Positions 1 through 5,100 of a DNA stretch of 7,099 nucleotides are shown here, piece by piece. Source of the stretch: Planctomycetota bacterium (GTDB lineage: Bacteria > Planctomycetota > UBA8742 > SKZP01 > JAIOTL01). The stretch is from the NCBI GenBank assembly GCA_021106775.1, contig JAIOTL010000226.1, positions 1 to 7,099 on the forward strand. Direction: 5' to 3'. The position numbers were made by a program, and so were the translations under genes. Position 1 is the stretch's first letter. Every line of letters starts with the position of its first letter. The notes under the pieces were generated by a model. That model did not search any database and had not been told where the DNA came from. It worked only from the letters and a program-made list of their open reading frames with translations.

Positions 1-988
1 CGTTGATGTAAAAGCGATCGACAGCACCAGCAGTACAACCTAAACCTTTCGTTCTTTCTTCAAAAACTTGGGCAGCTAATGATGGATAATCCATTTTTTC
101 CTTAGAATTGTAAAGCAAATGTGCCTGTTCTATTTTCTTTATAAAATTCTTTTCTTTTTGCATATTATCTTTTTTATTTAGCCATTTACCTGAAGGTTTA
201 GGATGTATTAACTGTACATAATCAGCATCATAATCCCTTGAAAGTTTCATCAAATCCGCTAATTTTCCATCCTTTAACTCAGCTTCAGACAAAACACTGT
301 TAACAGCAGCGACAAGCCCTAATTGCTTACACAATTTAATTGTATTACATGCTACATCAAATGAACCATTAATTCCTGTAAAATCATCATTTATGATTGG
401 GTCTGGTGAATGTATGGATATCATAAGCCCAAATAATCCATTATCTTTGAGTGCTTGAAGATTTTCTTCGTTCAAGTGTGCCCCGGTTGTATTTACCCAA
501 ATTTCTGATTTTTTATCTAAAACATTAAGAAGCTTAAGGAGTCGGTCGAAACGAAGAAAAGGCTCTCCTCCTTCTATATCAAACATAGAAACACCTTTAT
601 CGCGCACTTTTAACAAGGTTTCGATGAGTTTTCTTTCATCTAAATCATTACCTTTGTCATTCATTTGATAGCAATGTGGACATTTATAGCTGCATGCTTT
701 TGTCATAGAAAAAACAATTGTAACAGGACTTGGTGGTGTTTTTAGGAGCTTACTTTTCAGTGCATAAAAAAAGGCTTGCGAGGGATACGCTGGCAGATAG
801 AGCTGAAGCTTATAACCATTAAATACTTTTACTATTTTATTATGATGAAAATTTAGTAACAGTATTAATGCCCGTCGTAAAAAGTTTGGATATTTCCATG
901 GAGCGACGATAAACAGATACTTTATTGCAACATGCACAGCAATTCTGATGTAAATTAAGTTTTTTCTAATACCTGTCAAGTATTTCAT
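1..988 (-). CDS. Radical SAM protein with SPASM/twitch-like C-terminus (3' end cut by window edge)
   Basis: The frame is open from ATG at 988-986 to the window edge, giving 329 codons and no stop. Seen: an N-terminal extension of about 95 residues rich in hydrophobic and basic residues. Then comes the radical SAM cluster motif CSYKCPHC (Cys99, Cys103, Cys106; CX3CX2C), which binds the [4Fe-4S] cluster that cleaves S-adenosylmethionine. EGGEP at 139-143 is the family's SAM-amino-group motif. Near the edge GCTAG (Cys318) followed by FYIN resembles the start of a SPASM/twitch auxiliary-cluster region, whose remaining cysteines would lie outside the window. The ATG overlaps the stop of the prenyltransferase gene (ATGA), and AAGGA at 1002-998 sits 9 nt upstream, so translation is probably coupled. 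Radical SAM membership is firm; substrate is unknown. Pairing with a UbiA enzyme suggests work on a prenylated lipid or quinone, but peptide modification, common for SPASM enzymes, is not excluded. Confidence 0.9.
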   Translation of the reverse strand, partial: MKYLTGIRKNLIYIRIAVHVAIKYLFIVAPWKYPNFLRRALILLLNFHHNKIVKVFNGYKLQLYLPAYPSQAFFYALKSKLLKTPPSPVTIVFSMTKACSYKCPHCYQMNDKGNDLDERKLIETLLKVRDKGVSMFDIEGGEPFLRFDRLLKLLNVLDKKSEIWVNTTGAHLNEENLQALKDNGLFGLMISIHSPDPIINDDFTGINGSFDVACNTIKLCKQLGLVAAVNSVLSEAELKDGKLADLMKLSRDYDADYVQLIHPKPSGKWLNKKDNMQKEKNFIKKIEQAHLLYNSKEKMDYPSLAAQVFEERTKGLGCTAGAVDRFYIN

Positions 989-1959
989 GAGCGTGCATCC
1001 TTGTACAAATCGAATAAAAAGCCAATAAGTATGTAGCTTGCAGCAAGAAGGTAGAGTGCGAGCGGTCCATTGAAAATCGAGATTAGAAGACAGTAGCCGG
1101 CACAGCATGCTCTTATATTAGTTACCATACTGAAATAAGCTCTTCTCCCTTTTGGATAGTTAAAATAAAGATAGGCTGTCCAGCAATGTAAGAAAAATGT
1201 AACTGCTGCACAAAAAATAAATTCCTGCTTATATAAAATATCACCAAAAGGTAGCCAGTTCAAAATAATAATCGTTAGTAACGCAAATATCGTTACGAAA
1301 GCACCCACTATTCCTGCATATCGTGCAACTCGAATACCGTACCTAACAACAAACGTTTTTTTACCAGCTTCTTTATCTCCCTTATAATCCTTAAAATATG
1401 TATAGTACGTCATAAGACCGTTTAATATAACAACCAGAGCTAATACGGATAAACGATTGTTAGTTACTAGAGGTTCAGGAGTTGGTCCACTTGCTAAAAA
1501 CCCGAATATAGGACACATGGCAATCATTACACCAAACACGAGATTCGCAAGAAGTGAATATGCTTTAGAATATTCGTAAATAACATTAAGTAAAATCCCC
1601 GCAATTACAGGAATAACAGCTAATGGATTTAATAAATACGATACAACGATAGTTATTGATAAAAGAATTCCAGTTACAATCATTGCAGGTTTGATTTTTA
1701 ATGCGCCATTAACCATTGGTCGATTAGGAGCATTAATTCTATCCTCTTTCATACCGAAATAGTCATTGATAATCTGATTAATACCCCAGCTCAGGAATAG
1801 AATTATTAATATTATGATTGAACGATATACATTAACTCTATCAGGATACAAAAACTGATAAAAAGCAACGCCCAACCAACCTGAAATACCGGTGATAAAA
1901 GCGTAATAAAGTCGCATGGATTTTATATAATTATAAATGAATAATTTTGTGCTTTTCAT
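985..1959 (-). CDS. UbiA-superfamily integral membrane prenyltransferase
   Basis: A 324-residue protein of the usual UbiA length, with about nine hydrophobic segments (roughly 17-37, 43-63, 91-110, 112-128, 136-156, 170-186, 213-234, 247-267, 281-316). UbiA enzymes join a polyprenyl diphosphate to an aromatic or other acceptor inside the membrane, using two Asp-rich loops that bind Mg-diphosphate. Loop 1 is visible as NDYFGMKED (65-73) followed by RINAPNRP. Loop 2 is KDYKGDKEAGKKT (190-202; Asp191, Asp195). The INxPNRP and GDKxAGKKT contexts resemble quinone, chlorophyll and digeranylgeranylglyceryl-phosphate-type members more than classical 4-hydroxybenzoate enzymes. Odd: the central Asp of the usual NDxxDxxxD is Gly69. 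The start is supported by GGAG at 1970-1967, 7 nt before ATG. Its stop overlaps the radical SAM start by 4 nt, implying an operon. Acceptor and chain length cannot be assigned. Confidence 0.9.
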   Translation of the reverse strand: MKSTKLFIYNYIKSMRLYYAFITGISGWLGVAFYQFLYPDRVNVYRSIIILIILFLSWGINQIINDYFGMKEDRINAPNRPMVNGALKIKPAMIVTGILLSITIVVSYLLNPLAVIPVIAGILLNVIYEYSKAYSLLANLVFGVMIAMCPIFGFLASGPTPEPLVTNNRLSVLALVVILNGLMTYYTYFKDYKGDKEAGKKTFVVRYGIRVARYAGIVGAFVTIFALLTIIILNWLPFGDILYKQEFIFCAAVTFFLHCWTAYLYFNYPKGRRAYFSMVTNIRACCAGYCLLISIFNGPLALYLLAASYILIGFLFDLYKDARS

Positions 1960-2119
1960 TCAATAACTCCAATATTGAGACCATATTCATGTTACATCAA
2001 CAATGATTCTAAGTAGTAAGTCTCGCTAATTGTAATCTCCATTATTATCAAAAATTTATTCCCTAATTTATCCATTCTAACTCGAAATTTTAAACTTTTA
2101 CTCGAAAAATAGTTGTACA
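1960..2119. other. Intergenic gap between the large surface-protein CDS and the prenyltransferase gene
   Basis: 160 bp, very AT-rich. The only functional element I can support is the GGAG ribosome binding site at 1970-1967 (minus strand) for the prenyltransferase. An 8-bp direct repeat, actcgaaa, occurs at 2080-2087 and 2100-2107. No stem-loop followed by a T-run is evident after the large CDS on the minus strand, so a factor-independent terminator is not supported. Read-through into the prenyltransferase pair is possible. Confidence 0.5.
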
Positions 2120-5100
2120 TTAAAATTTTGTTAACACAAAGCTAATTTGCATTATGAAATCAGATGACGATTTGGTTAATCCGAACCCTAACGCTAATTC
2201 AAAAAACATATCTTCGGGTAAGTAGTACCTAGCACCCAGCAAAGTATTTATAATCATGGTTTTTGTAGTATCTAACTCAATTTCACCTAATGTGTTCGTA
2301 TTTCCTTGAATCTGCAAAATAAAGGAAATATCATCGCGAAACTGATAGTTTGCTCCCAAACTGAAGAATACAATGTTTTTTAATTCCAGATTTGCTTCAT
2401 TGCGAAATACACTCTGATTGCCAACAAACGTCATACCAAGATTGCAATGAAAATCATATTCGTCTTTTTTATAATCAAAAAGCAAATTTGGTGATATATC
2501 TATCGCATCAGTTGTTAAATAATTCTCTTTGCTGCCACTCGGTAATTTTACTGTTAGTGAACCTCCAAATTCTAACCCAAAATCGAACTCATATATAAAA
2601 TATTTAGCTCCCAATCTGATACTACCCAGACCATCACCAATTTCTGGTCTGTCAAATACCGATTGGCCGTTATAAACCAATTCCAAATCGCCGTTCCACC
2701 CGCAATAAGGCAACATAACACGCAATTCAAGATTTTCGATAAGTCCTAATGCCACATACAAAAAAGTTTCACCAAAATATGCTTTTGTATTTACGATTGA
2801 ATCCCCTTTATCTTCTTCAAATGCTCCAACTGCATAATTGTACCCAATGCGTACAAAAACAGAGCTTTTATTTATTGTTCGAGCTATATCCATTGTCGGA
2901 ACAGATAATAAACTATGAAGGAAATCATTGGTTTTAATCATTAAAGGAGAATTTAGAAATTTGTTAGTATCTTCCGCTTTCACAATTTTTTCCAGCGGTT
3001 CTAATGGCTTAGTTTGTGGAACTGCTAGTGGCTGAGTCGTTTCATCGTCTTCCGATACTGCATCATCGTCTTCCGATACTGCATCCTCGTCGAGTTCTGA
3101 TGCTTCATCTGCTTCTGACACATTATCTTCCGATGGTTTAACTTGTGCATAACTTGCCGAATCAATTGCAAACGCAAAAATCACAAACATAAACAAGATA
3201 GCAATTGATTTTGTAAATCCCAGTTTCTTGAAAGCAACTATAACCAAAAGAAAAACCATGAGTGTTAGCAAGCTTGAATAGCTTTCTGAACCTTCACCTC
3301 CCATTGAGCATCCGCCACCCGAAGCTTTAGTTCGAGTAAAAAATTCGACTGTTCCTCTGACAGATACTGCAGCATTTTCTTGATTGTCACTAACGCTAAC
3401 TGTGAAAGGCAGGATTAAATTACCTGAAGCTGTTACTTTCACATTAAATGAATAAACACCATCACCAATTACCTTGTCCCCGTTTGTTCCATCATCAACC
3501 AATATATGTGTTTCACCATCAATTCTGCTTGTATCGAGAATTAAGGTTGCATCGTCTATCCCAGAGATAACGTCATGTATATGTGTTGTAATAAGGATTG
3601 TGTCACCAGTTGAAACAGTCGTTTTGTTATATGGATATTCAACCGAAACATTCGCAATTACAGGTGCAGTATTATCGACAATAACCAATCTTGAGTTTGA
3701 ATATCCGTATCGACCGTTAGAATCCTGAGTTCGGATAGAGAAAATATGAGACCCATCTGCAATTAGAGTCGTGTACCAACTATGTGCGCCGTCGTTCCAG
3801 TCACCTTCTTTAGTTGGAGTGGTTGTTACATCAACCCAGTCAGCCCCATCTATTGAAATCTGTGCGTTTGTTATTGATTCTCCTGCCATTGGACTAACAT
3901 CAAAAGTAATTGTAACTATACCGCTTACTATCTCGCAAGCATCTGGTGAAGTAATGTTCACGTCTATCGAATTTGATACAATGACTAAAACTATTCTGGA
4001 ATATCCCCAGCGTCCTCTTGAGTCATTCGCACGAATTTGTATAGTATGCGAACTGTTTTCATAAGAAAGTGTATCCCACACATGCATGCCGTCGTCCCAA
4101 TCGCCACCAGCGGTTGGTTGGGTTAAAACAGCAATCCAAGTTCCGCCATCAATAGATATTTGTGTGCTGAATATTGATTCGTTAGCCTCAGGGTCAATAT
4201 TAAATGTAATTGATACATTTTCACCGCTCACAACAGAGCTTGGTAAAGGAGTTATCAAAGAAACTGTGATATTATTTGATACAATAACAAGTTGTATCTC
4301 TGAGTAACCCCAGCGTCCGTTGGAATCTTGGGCACGAATCTGCAAATTATGTGAACCGTTAACAAACGCAAGGGTATCCCACGTGTGCGAGCCGTAATCC
4401 CAATCGCCACCGCTTGTTGGTGCATTTGTTACATCAATCCATTTACTCCCATCAATTGAAATCTGCGTGGTGGAAATAGTTTCATTTACTTCAGGATCAA
4501 TTAAAAATGTGATTGAGACATCATCTCCATGTACAACCGAGCCTGGTGGAGGTGAAGTTATGGTAACGTCAACATTGTTTGACACAATAACGAGTCGAAT
4601 TTCTGAATAACCCAAGTGTCCGTTGGAATCTTCAGCCCGAATTTGTAGAATATGTGCGCCGTTTGCATATGAAAGTGTATCCCATGTATGTGTGCCGTCG
4701 TCCCAATTCCCACCATCTGTCGGAGCATTTGTAACGTCAATCCATGCAGCTCCGTCAATTGAAATTTGGGTGCTGATAATTGTTTCGTTAGTCTCAGGAT
4801 CTATATTGAATGTAACCGATACGCTATCACCGTTAACAACCGAACTTGGTGCTGGTGCTGTCAATGAAACATCGATATTATTTGACACGATTACGAGATG
4901 CATTTCGGAATCACCCCAGCGTCCGTTTATGTCCTGGGCTCTCACACGGAATATGTGTGAACCATTTGCATAAAGCAATGCATCCCACAAATGCGACCCA
5001 TCGTCCCAATTTCCACCTGAAGTTGGAGTAGTTGAAACATTTACCCAGGTTGAGCCATCAATTGATATTTCTGTATCAGTGATATTGAGTGCAATATCCG

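Noticed and set aside
1992..2075. Minus-strand 27-codon ORF in the 160-bp gap
   Set aside because: Only a weak GAG upstream, AT-rich chance ORF, no recognisable features.
2080..2119. Possible terminator after the large CDS, and an 8-bp direct repeat actcgaaa
   Set aside because: No stable GC stem followed by a T-run could be drawn; the repeat is too short and AT-rich to be meaningful alone.
3200..3260. Separate start codon for the barrel protein near the internal signal-like segment
   Set aside because: In-frame ATGs fall inside the hydrophobic helices, none has a ribosome binding site, and a frameshift is not needed since the frame is continuous.
3474..4973. Plus-strand open frames of 73-116 codons opposite the Ig-like repeats (3474-3728, 3771-4064, 4086-4307, 4623-4973)
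   Set aside because: They recur with the 303-bp repeat period and are the antisense image of the conserved repeat; no ribosome sites or recognisable proteins.
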